Shown here one piece after another: positions 48,460-58,219 of a DNA stretch of 61,272 nt; positions within the stretch are counted from its first letter, which is position 1; each line of letters begins with the position of its first letter. The stretch is from positions 1-61,272 of the forward strand of contig JAWWBS010000005.1 of NCBI GenBank assembly GCA_033720895.1, in the 5' to 3' direction. Source of the DNA: Gammaproteobacteria bacterium (GTDB taxonomy: Bacteria; Pseudomonadota; Gammaproteobacteria; Natronospirales; JAJUFS01). The position numbers were made by a program, and so were the translations under genes. A model generated the notes under the pieces. It worked only from the letters and a program-made list of their open reading frames with translations, made no database searches and was not told the origin of the DNA.

Positions 48460-49869
48460 TTACTGGCGTTGCAACTGCACGGGCAGGAAAAGGGTCGAAT
48501 TATCGCGCCAGATGAGCACCGCCACATGGCGATTCAATGGCAGGGATCCGACCACGCTCTCGAATTTCTCGGCATTGTCGATGGACTGCCGATCGACACT
48601 GAGGATCACATCCCCGGCACGGATGCCGGCCTGGTAGGCCGGTCCAGCAGCCACTCGCTCCACCAGCACGCCACCGGCTTCGAGATTCAGGGCATTGCGC
48701 TCCCCCAGTCGGAGATCACGCACGCCGAGTCCCATCAGGCCGGCATCCCTGACGGGAGGCTCGTCCCTCGCGGGCACCGGCTGCACCGGCAGCTCGTCCA
48801 GGGTCGCCTCGACATCGACCTGCTGGCCATCGCGCAGCACGCGCATGCGCAGTGACTCGCCCGCCGATGTCGCGCCCACCAGTGGTGGCAGCTCGCCGGC
48901 CGTGAAGACGGCCCGCTCGTTGACCGCCAGGATGATGTCCCCCACTTCCAAGCCCGCCGCTGCCGCCGGGCTGCCGTCGAACACGCTGCGAACCAGCGCG
49001 CCCTCCGGGCGACTCATGCCGAATGATTCGGCCAGCTCGCGTGTCACGTCCTGGATATCGACACCCAGCCAGCCACGGCTGACCTTGCCGGTCTCCTTGA
49101 GTTGCGCGGCGACCTGCATGGCCAGGTTGATGGGGATGGCGAAGGACACACCCATGAAACCGCCGGTCCGGCTGTAGATCTGCGAATTGATGCCGACCAC
49201 GCGGCCGTCGAGGTCGAACAAGGGACCACCCGAATTGCCGGGGTTGATGGCGACATCGGTCTGCAGGTACGGCACGTAGCGCTCCGTACCGACGCTACGC
49301 CCCTTGGCGCTGACGATCCCGGAGGTAACCGAGTAATCGAAACCGAACGGCGAACCGATGGCCATGACCCACTCGCCTACCCTGACCTTGTCAGCATCAC
49401 CGATATCGGCGGCCACGAGCGAATCCGCTTCGACCTTCAGCAAGGCAAGGTCGCTGGGCACATCGACGCCTATCACCTCGGCGCGCAGCTGACGGCGGTC
49501 GGCAAGGCGCACGATGATCTCGTCCGCGCCGCGAATCACGTGAAAATTGGTCAGGATGAAACCATCGTCAGAAACAATGACGCCGGAACCCAATGCCGAT
49601 GTGTCCGGCATGCTTTCCGCAGGCTCGTTGTCGTCGAAAAAGCGACGGAACAGGTCATCGTAAGGGGTAGCCTCGGGCAGCTCGTCAATCACCGGCACAT
49701 CGGACCCATGCGTCACCGTGCTGATGTTCACGACCACCGGATTGACGCGCTCGGCCAGGGCTGCGAAGTCAGGCAAGCGCTCCGGTGAGCCCACGGCGGA
49801 TGCCGGCAGGCTGGCCAACAAGCCAGAAAGCCCCAGGCAAACGGTAAGAATCAGACGCTCTGCGACCAC
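48460..49869 (-). CDS. mucD: DegP/MucD-type periplasmic serine protease
   Basis: A 469-residue HtrA-family protease. Signal peptide (RLILTVCLGLSGLLASLPASA), then the trypsin-like domain with His in LTNFHVIRGA, Asp in SDLALLKV and Ser in NPGNSGGPLF, and two PDZ domains (VSRGWLGVDIQ onward; VRDAGLMGLGV to the end). It degrades or refolds misfolded envelope proteins. The GTG at 49869 is preferred: a GGGGGG tract precedes it and it puts the signal peptide at the N-terminus; a reading to 49959 would enter rseC. Location in the rpoE operon matches mucD (algW-like) in Pseudomonas. Confidence 0.9.
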   Translation of the reverse strand: MVAERLILTVCLGLSGLLASLPASAVGSPERLPDFAALAERVNPVVVNISTVTHGSDVPVIDELPEATPYDDLFRRFFDDNEPAESMPDTSALGSGVIVSDDGFILTNFHVIRGADEIIVRLADRRQLRAEVIGVDVPSDLALLKVEADSLVAADIGDADKVRVGEWVMAIGSPFGFDYSVTSGIVSAKGRSVGTERYVPYLQTDVAINPGNSGGPLFDLDGRVVGINSQIYSRTGGFMGVSFAIPINLAMQVAAQLKETGKVSRGWLGVDIQDVTRELAESFGMSRPEGALVRSVFDGSPAAAAGLEVGDIILAVNERAVFTAGELPPLVGATSAGESLRMRVLRDGQQVDVEATLDELPVQPVPARDEPPVRDAGLMGLGVRDLRLGERNALNLEAGGVLVERVAAGPAYQAGIRAGDVILSVDRQSIDNAEKFESVVGSLPLNRHVAVLIWRDNSTLFLPVQLQRQ

Positions 49870-49921
49870 ACGACCCCCCGGTTCGGACAAGCGGGCCTGG
49901 CAAGACCAGGCAAAGATGGCC

Positions 49922-50398
49922 CTATTGTCCTGACTCCTGCCCGGACGGGCAAGGCTCATCAGCCCTCAGTTTGCGGAGCATGACAGCCTGGTAGCGCGGA
50001 TCGGCTGCCAGTCGTCCTGCCAGGCGCCGGACCACGATGAGCCCCAGCGCGCCGCCAAGTATTGCGCCGATCACGGCAGGCAGGTCGCCAGTACCGGCGG
50101 CCTGCCCCGCAAGCGCACCGAGCAGCAAGCCGAGCAACGGCAGGCCGTAAACGAGCCACGCGGCATTCTCGACTGCGGCCGGTTCCAGGCCCAGCATCAC
50201 GACATCGCCAGGCTCGACCTGCAGCGCATTGTGAACCGGAACCGCTTCCAGGCGATCACCCAGCAAGCGCGAGAAAAGCCCGCTGCCACAGCCCTTGCCT
50301 TCCGCACAACGTGCGCAAGCAGCCTGGCGTTCGCAACGCAGCCAGGCCTGGTCACCGGAAACCTCCAGGACCAGGGCACGTTCTTCAAGCAAGGACAT
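49922..50398 (-). CDS. rseC: RseC/MucC-family membrane protein
   Basis: A 158-residue RseC-type protein: N-terminal Cys cluster (C22, then CARCAEGKGCG) and two central membrane helices (about 80-125). RseC proteins modulate sigma-E activity in some species and are linked to SoxR reduction by the Rsx system. It is 8 bp after rseB. The role here is inferred from operon position. Confidence 0.9.
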   Translation of the reverse strand: MSLLEERALVLEVSGDQAWLRCERQAACARCAEGKGCGSGLFSRLLGDRLEAVPVHNALQVEPGDVVMLGLEPAAVENAAWLVYGLPLLGLLLGALAGQAAGTGDLPAVIGAILGGALGLIVVRRLAGRLAADPRYQAVMLRKLRADEPCPSGQESGQ

Positions 50399-50406
50399 GG
50401 AAATGC

Positions 50407-51390
50407 TCAGCGGATGCGCGCGGCTTTGCCAATCGCGGTCACGGCCGCCTCGGGGACTTCGCCGACAACGGTCACCTGGTGATCACCCAGGCGAGCCCCG
50501 TAGGCACTGACAGCACCGAGCCGGGACAGGCCGTCCAGGGCCGGTGTGCCTTCAGTGTAAGGCTCCGCAAAAACGGAAACCGATGCCAGGCCATCACTGA
50601 TGACGACATGATAGGCCTTGCCGGCGTCACCGCGGGCCTCTTCCTGCGTCACCTCGAAACCTGCCGGCAGCTCGCTGAAACTCAGCGGCGACTGGACAGC
50701 AACATCTTCCTGGTTGCCACGGCTCAGCCAGGTGAAACCAGCCGCGTCGACCGTTGCCTCGAGCCTGTCATCGGGGATGCTGACACCAATCTCGATTTCG
50801 GTGAACATCATCTTCTCGATCAACTGGTCGGAATCGCCGAGCAACTCGGAACGCAACGGCAGCGCTGTCTCCTTGTCGAGCCATATCTTGTAGCCATAGC
50901 GGAGACCGTCTTTCGGCACGATCGCTATCAACCGGGCCATGCGGCCGGCAATGCGACTGCTCCCATGCAATTCGAAATCGTAGTAATCACCCACTTCGGC
51001 GGCATTCAATGGCACGCCACGAGCCAGCACGCTGCCCTCGTGGCGCTTTTCCACGAACACGGTCTTGTCGTCCGGCAGGTAGCAGCGCACGCTGTCTGCA
51101 TCACGAATGACTTCCCGTGCGGAACCGTTCAGGGAAACCAGGCGTTCGCGAATCTGCCCGTCATCCACGCGGTGGAATACCTGCATGGTTTCTGCCTGGT
51201 CATCATGGATGTAAACGAAGGTGCCCTTGTAGCTGACGGTTTTCATGGCGGTTGCCATCTGGTTCAGCCAGTCGACGGCCTCGTCACCGAAGCGGGCCTG
51301 CAAGGGCAGGCTCATGCCGAAAGCCAGCAGACCGGATGCAAACAGCAGCCCGGCCCGTCCGATCAGCTTGTCAATAAAGCCGGTAGTCAC
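50407..51390 (-). CDS. rseB: Periplasmic sigma-E regulator RseB (MucB)
   Basis: RseB binds the periplasmic part of RseA and shields it from DegS-type proteolysis until mislocalised lipoproteins or LPS are sensed. The 327-residue protein has a signal peptide (about 1-32), a large lipoprotein-carrier-like domain (SYKGTFVYIHDDQAETMQVFHRVDDG) and a smaller C-terminal domain (SELPAGFEVTQEE to VVGEVPEAAVTAIGKAARIR). It overlaps rseA by 4 nt. Confidence 0.94.
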   Translation of the reverse strand: MTTGFIDKLIGRAGLLFASGLLAFGMSLPLQARFGDEAVDWLNQMATAMKTVSYKGTFVYIHDDQAETMQVFHRVDDGQIRERLVSLNGSAREVIRDADSVRCYLPDDKTVFVEKRHEGSVLARGVPLNAAEVGDYYDFELHGSSRIAGRMARLIAIVPKDGLRYGYKIWLDKETALPLRSELLGDSDQLIEKMMFTEIEIGVSIPDDRLEATVDAAGFTWLSRGNQEDVAVQSPLSFSELPAGFEVTQEEARGDAGKAYHVVISDGLASVSVFAEPYTEGTPALDGLSRLGAVSAYGARLGDHQVTVVGEVPEAAVTAIGKAARIR

Positions 51391-52007
51391 TCGGTGCCAG
51401 CCTCTGCCTTGTCGTCTTCCGGAGAATCACTCCGATCATCGATACTGGCGCCTTCGCCGGCGGGCTGCGTGTCACGTGCGGCAATCTGCACGTAAGGCAT
51501 CAGGCCCCGGATCGGTGCTGTCGAGGTGTGTTCGTTGTGGTTCAGCAGGTAGCCACGCAACTTGTTCTGCACTTCCGGTGATTGCACACCCGTGAAATCG
51601 ACCTGCTGGGCACCCAGCATCGGCACGCTGGCCGGATTGCCGGCACCGGTCGGCACGACCTCTGCCGGTGCTTCGATATCTGCGGGCTGCAACATCACGA
51701 CGGCGGCCAGTGCCACACTGGCAGCCACGGCGACACCCGCCAGCGGCTGGGCTAGACGACGCCAGCGGGACACCCTGGCCGGCTGCAGCTGGATGTCTGC
51801 CACCTCTGCCATGACACGCGCATGGAAACCGGCATCGTGACGCGCCGCCAGGCCGCCTCGCAGCGCCTCGCCCGCCAGGTGGAAACTGGCCCAGGCATGC
51901 TGCAGCGCCGGTTCCCGCGCAATGCGGGCCAGCAACAGCTCGGCTTCGTTATCCGGCAACTCGCCATCGGCCAGGGCCGACATCTGTTCCAGGATTTTCT
52001 CGTTCAT
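51387..52007 (-). CDS. rseA: Anti-sigma-E factor RseA (MucA)
   Basis: A 206-residue single-pass inner-membrane protein. The N-terminal anti-sigma domain starts MNEKILEQMSALADGELPDNE, followed by a basic stretch and one helix (about 100-118, LAGVAVAASVALAAVVML), then a Pro/Ala-rich periplasmic tail that contains the RseB-binding region. It holds RpoE inactive until cut. The ATG at 52007 is chosen because family members begin at this segment; upstream Met codons at 52022 and 52073 are possible but less likely. Confidence 0.93.
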   Translation of the reverse strand: MNEKILEQMSALADGELPDNEAELLLARIAREPALQHAWASFHLAGEALRGGLAARHDAGFHARVMAEVADIQLQPARVSRWRRLAQPLAGVAVAASVALAAVVMLQPADIEAPAEVVPTGAGNPASVPMLGAQQVDFTGVQSPEVQNKLRGYLLNHNEHTSTAPIRGLMPYVQIAARDTQPAGEGASIDDRSDSPEDDKAEAGTE

Positions 52008-52038
52008 GGTGTCATCTCTCATCAGGCCCGCAGGCCTG

Positions 52039-52617
52039 TCACTGGCGCCCCAGCAAGGGGCCGATTCGTTCACTGATGGCCTCTCGGGCCCTGAATATCC
52101 GGGAACGTACGGTTCCCACCGGGCAGTCCATGGCCTCGGAAATCTCCTCGTAGCTCAAGCCATCCAGTTCGCGCAGCACGATGGCCGTTCGGAGCTCTTC
52201 CGGCAGCTCCTCGATCACGCTTTCGACATTTGACTGGATCTCATCCGTCAACAACAGTCGCTCCGGCGTGTCGACATTCTTCAGCCTGGCCTGCATGTCG
52301 TAGGAATCCGGGTCCTGCAGGTCGACTTGTTGATCCACCGGCCGGCGTTTTTCCGCCACCAGGTGGTTCTTGGCCGTGTTGATTGCGATCCGGTACATCC
52401 AGGTATAGAAGGCCGAATCACCACGGAACCTCGGCAGCGCCCGGTAGGCCTTGATGAAAGCCTCCTGCGCGACATCCTGCGCCTCGGAGTGATCCTTCAC
52501 ATAGCGGCCGATCAGCATCAGGATCTTGTGCTGGTATTTCAGCACCAGCAGGTCGAAAGCGCTCTTGTCGCCCTTCTGGACCTTTTCCACCAGTATCTGG
52601 TCGGCCTGGCGGCTCAT
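52039..52617 (-). CDS. rpoE: RNA polymerase sigma-E factor (RpoE/AlgU)
   Basis: A 192-residue ECF sigma factor. Region 2 runs QILVEKVQKGDKSAFDLLV to AFYTWMYRIAINTAKN, and region 4 contains LRELDGLSYEEISEAMDCPVGTVRSRIFRAREA. It directs the envelope-stress response. A promoter resembling its own consensus lies just upstream, so the gene is probably autoregulated. First gene of rpoE-rseA-rseB-rseC-mucD. Confidence 0.97.
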   Translation of the reverse strand: MSRQADQILVEKVQKGDKSAFDLLVLKYQHKILMLIGRYVKDHSEAQDVAQEAFIKAYRALPRFRGDSAFYTWMYRIAINTAKNHLVAEKRRPVDQQVDLQDPDSYDMQARLKNVDTPERLLLTDEIQSNVESVIEELPEELRTAIVLRELDGLSYEEISEAMDCPVGTVRSRIFRAREAISERIGPLLGRQ

Positions 52618-52658
52618 TCACACGACCTCGCGTCGGCCACAGGCCGATCGCTGTTCAA

Positions 52659-52685
52659 ATAGACCGTTTTCATGGAAAAAGGTTC
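52659..52685 (-). promoter_or_regulatory. Sigma-E-type promoter of the rpoE operon
   Basis: On the minus strand GAACCT (52685-52680) and TCTAT (52663-52659) are separated by exactly 16 bp, close to the sigma-E/AlgU consensus GAACTT-N16-TCTRA. It lies about 42 nt before the rpoE start. Confidence 0.72.
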
Positions 52686-52768
52686 GCTAAATGGCATGAA
52701 ATGATTGTATCTTTTCGGCCGTCCCGCCCCGTGCGGTCCAGTGTACCAGCGTCTTCAGCAGTGGTGCT

Positions 52769-54400
52769 ATGCAACAAAACAACCCCATAGACGTTCTTGT
52801 CATCGGTAGCGGTGCCGCCGGGCTCAGTCTCGCCCTGCAACTCCCCTCTTCGCTCTCCATCCAGGTCGTTTCGAAGGCCGCGCTGTCCTCTGGCAGCACC
52901 GCCTGGGCCCAGGGTGGCGTATCCGCCGTACTCGACGAGACCGACTCGCTGCAATCCCATATCGACGACACCCTCGATGCCGGTGCCGGCCTCTGTGACC
53001 CGGCCGTCGTCCGCCAGGTGGTCGAAGGCGGCCCCGCGGCGATCGACTGGCTGGTCGAGCTCGGCGTTCCCTTCACCCGCGACGAGGGCGGTGAAAAACT
53101 GCACCTTACCCGTGAGGGTGGGCACAGCCACCGCAGGGTCATCCATGCCTCGGATGCCACCGGCCATGCCATTCAGACAACGCTGGAAGAAAAAGTTCAT
53201 GCAGCGCGGCATATTTCCCTGCGTGAGGGTTTCCTGGCAGTGGACCTGCTGACCGCTCGCAAGCTGGGTCTCGGCGAAAACCGGGTGCTGGGCGCCTACC
53301 TGCTCGACACGGCAAGCCAGCAAGTCATAACGCAACCCGCGCGGCTGGTCGTGCTGGCTACAGGCGGCGCCTCCAAGGCCTACCTCTACACCTCCAACCC
53401 TGACGGCGCGACCGGTGACGGCATTGCCATGGCCTGGCGAGCAGGCTGCCGGGTAGCGAACCTGGAGTTCATGCAATTTCACCCGACCTGCCTGTACCAC
53501 CCGAAGGCCAAGTCATTCCTGCTGTCGGAAGCGCTTCGCGGCGAAGGCGCCGTATTGAAACTTCCGGATGGCACGCGTTTCATGCCGGACTTCGACTCGC
53601 GCGCCGAGCTGGCGCCCCGCGACATCGTGGCACGTGCCATTGACCACGAAATGAAGCGCCTGGGCGAAGACCACGTGCTGCTGGACATCTCCCACCAGCC
53701 TGCGGACTTCATCAGGGAGCACTTCCCGACCATCCACCAGCGGTGCCTGGAATTCGGTTACGACATCACCCGCGAGGCCGTACCCGTCGTACCAGCCGCG
53801 CACTACACCTGCGGCGGAGTGATGACGGATCGCCAGGGACGTACCGACCTGCCCGGCCTCTACTGCATAGGCGAGGCAGCCCACACCGGCCTGCATGGCG
53901 CCAATCGCATGGCGTCGAACTCGCTGCTGGAATGCCTGGTCTACGCGCGTGCTGCCGCCGCCGACATTTCCGCCCGCGAGAAATTGCCCGAGCTGCCGAA
54001 CGACATGCCCGCCTGGGACGAATCACGGGTCACGGATTCCGACGAGGAAGTGGTGGTATCGCATAACTGGGATGAGCTACGGCGCTTCATGTGGGACTAC
54101 GTCGGCATCGTGCGCACCGGCAAGCGGCTGGAGCGCGCCCTGCACCGTGTCGACCTGCTGAAGCGCGAGATTGCCGAGTACTACTCGAACTTCCGCGTAA
54201 CCGGTGACTTGATCGAGCTGCGCAATCTACTGACGGTTGCCGAACTGATCGTACGCTCGGCGCAATCGCGCAAGGAATCCCGCGGCTTGCATTACACCTT
54301 GAATCATCCCGATATCGACGAGGCTCATCCGCCGCGCAACACCATCCTGGTTCCGCCGAACTTTGCCGCCGCCGGCAACGCGGTCAACTGGACGCTGTAA
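52769..54400 (+). CDS. nadB: L-aspartate oxidase NadB
   Basis: NadB oxidises L-aspartate to iminoaspartate for NAD synthesis. The 543-residue flavoprotein begins with the Rossmann motif [18 protein letters not shown], has the active-site and FAD-contact segments [26 protein letters not shown] and [18 protein letters not shown], and a C-terminal helical domain ([12 protein letters not shown] type). It is homologous to SdhA, but its length, lack of the covalent-FAD His and place divergent from rpoE identify it as NadB. This nadB/rpoE pairing is conserved in gammaproteobacteria. Confidence 0.96.
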   Translation: MQQNNPIDVLVIGSGAAGLSLALQLPSSLSIQVVSKAALSSGSTAWAQGGVSAVLDETDSLQSHIDDTLDAGAGLCDPAVVRQVVEGGPAAIDWLVELGVPFTRDEGGEKLHLTREGGHSHRRVIHASDATGHAIQTTLEEKVHAARHISLREGFLAVDLLTARKLGLGENRVLGAYLLDTASQQVITQPARLVVLATGGASKAYLYTSNPDGATGDGIAMAWRAGCRVANLEFMQFHPTCLYHPKAKSFLLSEALRGEGAVLKLPDGTRFMPDFDSRAELAPRDIVARAIDHEMKRLGEDHVLLDISHQPADFIREHFPTIHQRCLEFGYDITREAVPVVPAAHYTCGGVMTDRQGRTDLPGLYCIGEAAHTGLHGANRMASNSLLECLVYARAAAADISAREKLPELPNDMPAWDESRVTDSDEEVVVSHNWDELRRFMWDYVGIVRTGKRLERALHRVDLLKREIAEYYSNFRVTGDLIELRNLLTVAELIVRSAQSRKESRGLHYTLNHPDIDEAHPPRNTILVPPNFAAAGNAVNWTL

Positions 54401-54403
54401 TGC

Positions 54404-54862
54404 TCAGCGAGCTGGCGCGAACAGGTCAGCCTGGCTGGAGTACCTGAGCAACAGGAACAGCCGGTGCAGTTCTTCCCGGGAACAGTTCAGCGAACACAAC
54501 AGCAATTCGTGAATAACGCCCTCGCTGTCCTTGATGGTCAGCAGGCTGAGCGCATGCCAGCTACGCGGCTCGCCCAGCAGGCTGCCCCGCCGATCGACAC
54601 CATTGGCCAGTCGCAGGTGCCAGCCCTGTCCGGCCCGGAAGCGGAGAGCGACAACGCGCTCGGGGGCGTCCAGCAGCAATGACAAGCGGTGCCGGATCAT
54701 GGCATGACCGACCAGCAGCAGCACGACGCCTGGTAGTGCGTCTTCGGCCGCCAGGCCGAGAATCAACGACAGGAAAACGACATAGGCAAGATGTGCAGCA
54801 GCCAGCGTTCGCGATGGTTCAATCGCGATCCTGCAGGGTGGCGATGAGCTTTTCGATGACAA
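54404..54862 (-). CDS. ygfX: YgfX-like membrane protein (SdhE partner)
   Basis: A 152-residue protein with two membrane helices (about 25-58, AAAHLAYVVFLSLILGLAAEDALPGVVLLLVGHAMI) and a beta-rich cytoplasmic tail, consistent with the YgfX/CptA family often encoded next to sdhE. No ATG or GTG starts this frame near the family N-terminus. A TTG at 54862 within sdhE gives MSSKSSSPPCRIAIEPSR, resembling pseudomonad homologues; it overlaps sdhE by 44 nt. YgfX has been described as a toxin-like inhibitor of FtsZ/MreB in E. coli, a claim not settled. It converges with nadB. Confidence 0.72.
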   Translation of the reverse strand: MSSKSSSPPCRIAIEPSRTLAAAHLAYVVFLSLILGLAAEDALPGVVLLLVGHAMIRHRLSLLLDAPERVVALRFRAGQGWHLRLANGVDRRGSLLGEPRSWHALSLLTIKDSEGVIHELLLCSLNCSREELHRLFLLLRYSSQADLFAPAR

Positions 54863-55067
54863 TGGCCTGCTGCTCGTCCGTCGGGTGATCCTTCCCCATG
54901 ACGTAGTACCAGAGCACCGGGTCGTCGAGATCCAGGATATTCCGGAAAGCGCCCTGCTCTTCCGCTGACGCCGCTGGATAGTCATGCTCGAGATAGGCCT
55001 CGAGGAGCACGTCCAGCTCCTTCATGCCGCGTCGGCAAAGCCATTTCAAACGCGCTGTTTCAGTCAT
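54819..55067 (-). CDS. sdhE: FAD assembly factor SdhE
   Basis: SdhE (SDHAF2 in mitochondria) promotes covalent flavinylation of SdhA. The 82-residue helical protein has the RGxxE motif in LKWLCRRGMKELDVLLEAYLEHDYP and the downstream LDLDDPVLWYYVMG. The ATG at 55067 follows GAAGGAA. It lies downstream of sdhB, separated by a 172-bp region containing a large palindrome, and its end overlaps ygfX. Confidence 0.94.
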   Translation of the reverse strand: MTETARLKWLCRRGMKELDVLLEAYLEHDYPAASAEEQGAFRNILDLDDPVLWYYVMGKDHPTDEQQAIVIEKLIATLQDRD

Positions 55068-55116
55068 GAGCAATTCCTTCAGTCGTTACTGTGCGCGGCT
55101 TCCAGCAGTACTTGCC

Positions 55117-55246
55117 AATCTGACGATTCAATTTTTGTTGCAGGCAAGGCGCATGGAAAACGCCGACGCGCAGCGTATGAGAAATACGTGAGCAGTCGGC
55201 GTTTTCCATGGCAACAAAGGCTGCGGCAAAAAGTGACCGTCAGATT
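55117..55246. repeat. Large palindromic element between sdhB and sdhE
   Basis: Nested inverted repeats fill the gap: outer 9-bp arms 55117-55125 and 55238-55246, middle 8-bp arms 55134-55141 and 55211-55218, an uninterrupted 16-bp pair 55152-55167 with 55195-55210, and an inner 5-bp stem (cgtat/atacg). The right outer arm overlaps the sdhB stop codon. There is no T run after it on the minus strand, so it is not an intrinsic terminator. It may be a miniature repeat element or an mRNA stabiliser that separates sdhB from sdhE. Confidence 0.8.
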
Positions 55247-56022
55247 TTCCTTTCCACCATCTTCTTCTTGATTTCTGCAATCGCCTTCGCCGGGTTCAAA
55301 TCCTTCGGACAGGCATTCGTGCAGTTCATGATGGTGTGGCAGCGATACAGCTTGAAGGGATCTTCCAGCTGGTCGAGGCGTTCGCCTGTGGCCTCGTCGC
55401 GCGAATCGACGATCCAGCGATAGGCCTGCAGCAATGCCGCCGGGCCGAGGTAGCGATCGCCATTCCACCAGTAGCTCGGGCAGGACGTCGAGCAGCACGC
55501 ACACATGATGCAGGCCGACGGTGTGTTGATCATTTCCTGGTCTTCCTTGGACTGCAGGCGCTCACGATCCGGCGGCGCCGGCGTGTCCGTCTTCATCCAG
55601 GGCTCTACTGCAGCGTACTGCGCGTAGAAGTTGCTGAGATCACCGACCAGGTCCTTGACCACCGGCAGGTGCGGCAGCGGGTAGATCTTCACCTCGCCCT
55701 TCACGTCGGCAATGTCCTTGGTGCAGGCCAGCGTGTTCTCGCCATCGATGTTCATGGCGCATGAACCGCAAATGCCCTCGCGACAGGAGCGACGGAAAGA
55801 CAGGGTCGGGTCGATCTCGTTCTTGATCTTGATGATGGCATCGAGAACCATCGGCCCGCAGTTGTCCATGTCGACGTCATAGCTGTCGACGCGCGGGTTT
55901 TCGCCACTGTCGGGATCGTAACGGTAGACCTTGAAGGTCTTGACGTTCTTCGCGCCCTCGGCCTTGAACGTCTTGCCGTTCTTGTTGACCTTGGAATTCT
56001 TGGGAAGGCTGAACTCGGCCAT
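55240..56022 (-). CDS. sdhB: Succinate dehydrogenase iron-sulfur subunit SdhB
   Basis: A 260-residue subunit carrying three Fe-S centres: [2Fe-2S] ligands in [16 protein letters not shown] and the later Cys of NTLACTKD, then ferredoxin-like [16 protein letters not shown] and [17 protein letters not shown]. It relays electrons from SdhA to quinone. The N-terminus is about 20 residues longer than in E. coli, with a Lys-rich stretch ([20 protein letters not shown]). Confidence 0.96.
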   Translation of the reverse strand: MAEFSLPKNSKVNKNGKTFKAEGAKNVKTFKVYRYDPDSGENPRVDSYDVDMDNCGPMVLDAIIKIKNEIDPTLSFRRSCREGICGSCAMNIDGENTLACTKDIADVKGEVKIYPLPHLPVVKDLVGDLSNFYAQYAAVEPWMKTDTPAPPDRERLQSKEDQEMINTPSACIMCACCSTSCPSYWWNGDRYLGPAALLQAYRWIVDSRDEATGERLDQLEDPFKLYRCHTIMNCTNACPKDLNPAKAIAEIKKKMVERKI

Positions 56023-56034
56023 GATTCGCTCCGA

Positions 56035-57822
56035 TTAGTAAGTGCGCGCTTTCGGCGGGATGGTCTCGACTTCGTCAGTCATCGTTTCCATGATGACCGG
56101 GCGATAATCCAGCGTGACGTTGCCGTCGGCATCGCACCAGGACAGGGTGTGCTTCATCCAGTTCTCGTCGTCGCGATCCGGGTAGTCCTCGTGTGCATGC
56201 GCGCCGCGGGACTCCTTCCGGTTCTGTGCGCCGGTCAGGGTAACCGTCGCCTGCGACAGCAGGTTCTCGAGTTCCAGGGTTTCCAGCAGGTCGGTGTTCC
56301 AGATCATGCCGCGATCGGCAACCTTCACCTGCTTGAAGGCCTTGAAGGTCTTTTCGAGCTTCTCCATGCCCTCGCGCATGACTTCGTCGGTGCGGAACAC
56401 GGCCGCATGCGACTGCATGGTCTTCTGCATTTCAAGGCGCAGGTCCGAGGTGGCACGATCGCCATCGGCATTGCGCAGCTTGTCCAGGCGCTTCAGCGTG
56501 GCCTCGCCGGCGTCGGCGGGCAGCGGCTTCTGCGACGCTCCCGGGGTGAGAATTTCCGCGCAGTGCAGCGCGGCGGCACGACCGAACACGACCAGGTCGA
56601 GCAAGGAATTCGAGCCCAGGCGGTTGGCGCCATGCACGGATACGCAGGCAGCCTCGCCCACGGCCATCAGCCCCTTCACCACGCTGTTGGGATCACCATC
56701 GCGCTTGGTGACGACTTCACCGGTGTACAACGCCGGAATCCCGCCCATGTTGTAGTGGACAGTCGGCAGAACCGGGATCGGTTCCTTGGTGACGTCGACG
56801 CCGGCAAAGATCTTTGCCGTCTCGGCAATGCCCGGCAGGCGTTCGTTGATGACCTCGGCACCGAGGTGCATCAGGTTCAGGTAACAGTGATCCTTGTCGG
56901 GGCCGACACCGCGACCCTCGCGAATCTCGACCGTCTCGGAACGGGACACAACGTCGCGCGAAGCAAGATCCTTGGCGTTCGGCGCATAGCGCTCCATGAA
57001 ACGCTCGCCTTCCGAGTTTGTCAGGTAACCACCTTCGCCACGTACGCCCTCGGTGATCAGGCAACCGGAGCCGTAAATGCCGGTCGGATGGAACTGCACG
57101 AATTCCATGTCCTGCAGCGGCAGGCCGGCACGCAGCACCATGGCATTGCCGTCGCCGGTGCAGGTGTGCGCGGACGTGCAGGAGAAATAGGCGCGACCGT
57201 AGCCGCCAGTGGCCAGGATCACCATCTGCGCACGGAAGCGATGGATGGTGCCGTCGGCCAGGTTCCAGGCAATCACGCCACGACATTCGCCGTCTTCCAT
57301 GATCAGGTCCAGCGCGAAGTACTCGATGAAGAACTCGGCCTGGTGCTTCAGCGACTGCTGGTAAAGCGTATGCAGGATGGCGTGACCGGTACGGTCGGCA
57401 GCAGCACAGGTGCGCTGCGCGGTGCCTTCACCGAAACGCGTGGTCATGCCGCCGAAGGGGCGCTGGTAGATCTTGCCCTCCTCGGTGCGGGAGAACGGCA
57501 CACCGTAATGCTCCAGCTCGATGACCGCCTGCGGCGCTTCCTTGCAGAGATACTCGATCGCCGCCTGGTCACCCAGCCAGTCCGAACCCTTGATGGTGTC
57601 GTACATGTGCCAGCGCCAGTCGTCCTCGCCCATGTTGCCGAGCGCAGCAGAGATGCCACCCTGCGCAGCCACGGTGTGCGAGCGGGTCGGGAAGACCTTG
57701 GTGATGTTGGCGGTCTTGAAACCGGCCTCGACCAGGCCCGTTGTCGCGCGCAGGCCCGCGCCGCCGGCGCCGACCACGACAGCGTCGTAGGTGTGATCGA
57801 TGATCTTGTAGTTGTCGGACAT
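56035..57822 (-). CDS. sdhA: Succinate dehydrogenase flavoprotein SdhA
   Basis: A 595-residue flavoprotein. FAD-binding [13 protein letters not shown] at the N-terminus, covalent-FAD His in [12 protein letters not shown], substrate-site HxTxxG-like [27 protein letters not shown], and C-terminal [25 protein letters not shown]. It oxidises succinate in the cytoplasm, bound to SdhB. The starting Met lies 4 bp after sdhD. Confidence 0.97.
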   Translation of the reverse strand: MSDNYKIIDHTYDAVVVGAGGAGLRATTGLVEAGFKTANITKVFPTRSHTVAAQGGISAALGNMGEDDWRWHMYDTIKGSDWLGDQAAIEYLCKEAPQAVIELEHYGVPFSRTEEGKIYQRPFGGMTTRFGEGTAQRTCAAADRTGHAILHTLYQQSLKHQAEFFIEYFALDLIMEDGECRGVIAWNLADGTIHRFRAQMVILATGGYGRAYFSCTSAHTCTGDGNAMVLRAGLPLQDMEFVQFHPTGIYGSGCLITEGVRGEGGYLTNSEGERFMERYAPNAKDLASRDVVSRSETVEIREGRGVGPDKDHCYLNLMHLGAEVINERLPGIAETAKIFAGVDVTKEPIPVLPTVHYNMGGIPALYTGEVVTKRDGDPNSVVKGLMAVGEAACVSVHGANRLGSNSLLDLVVFGRAAALHCAEILTPGASQKPLPADAGEATLKRLDKLRNADGDRATSDLRLEMQKTMQSHAAVFRTDEVMREGMEKLEKTFKAFKQVKVADRGMIWNTDLLETLELENLLSQATVTLTGAQNRKESRGAHAHEDYPDRDDENWMKHTLSWCDADGNVTLDYRPVIMETMTDEVETIPPKARTY

Positions 57823-57826
57823 TTAA

Positions 57827-58219
57827 TCAGCCTCCGAGGGCGACACGCAGCACGGCAATGACGAGGCCGACTGCAAGAAGAAGGAAGACGAAACGGATCA
57901 GCAGGATCGCGCCAAGCTTCAGCCAGTGACTGTGCACGTAATCCTCGATGACGACCTGCAGGCCAAGCGCCGAGTGCAGCAGAATGGTCGGCAGCAGGAT
58001 CAGCAGCAGCGTGGCATTGACCAGCGAACCCATCCAGGCCGTCACGGCCGCCTGCGGCTGGCCGACCAGGCCGCACAGCGACACCATCAGCCAGACAGCC
58101 AGCGGAAGCATGATCAACGCGGTCATGCGCTGCGCCCACCAGTGGCCACTGCCCGCACCGGCGGCACCCAGGTAGGAGACGTTCTTGCGATCCGTACGTT
58201 TAGGATTGAAGCCCCTCAT
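57827..58219 (-). CDS. sdhD: Succinate dehydrogenase membrane anchor SdhD
   Basis: A 130-residue anchor with three membrane helices. The family segment HWWAQRMTALIMLPLAVWL starts helix 1, and HSALGLQVVIEDYVHSHWLK holds the haem-ligand His and quinone-site residues. It overlaps sdhC by 4 nt. Confidence 0.94.
   Translation of the reverse strand: MRGFNPKRTDRKNVSYLGAAGAGSGHWWAQRMTALIMLPLAVWLMVSLCGLVGQPQAAVTAWMGSLVNATLLLILLPTILLHSALGLQVVIEDYVHSHWLKLGAILLIRFVFLLLAVGLVIAVLRVALGG

Noticed and set aside
55152-55210. Intrinsic terminator after sdhB
   Set aside because: The hairpin is strong, but no T run follows on the minus strand (the downstream sequence is C- and A-rich).
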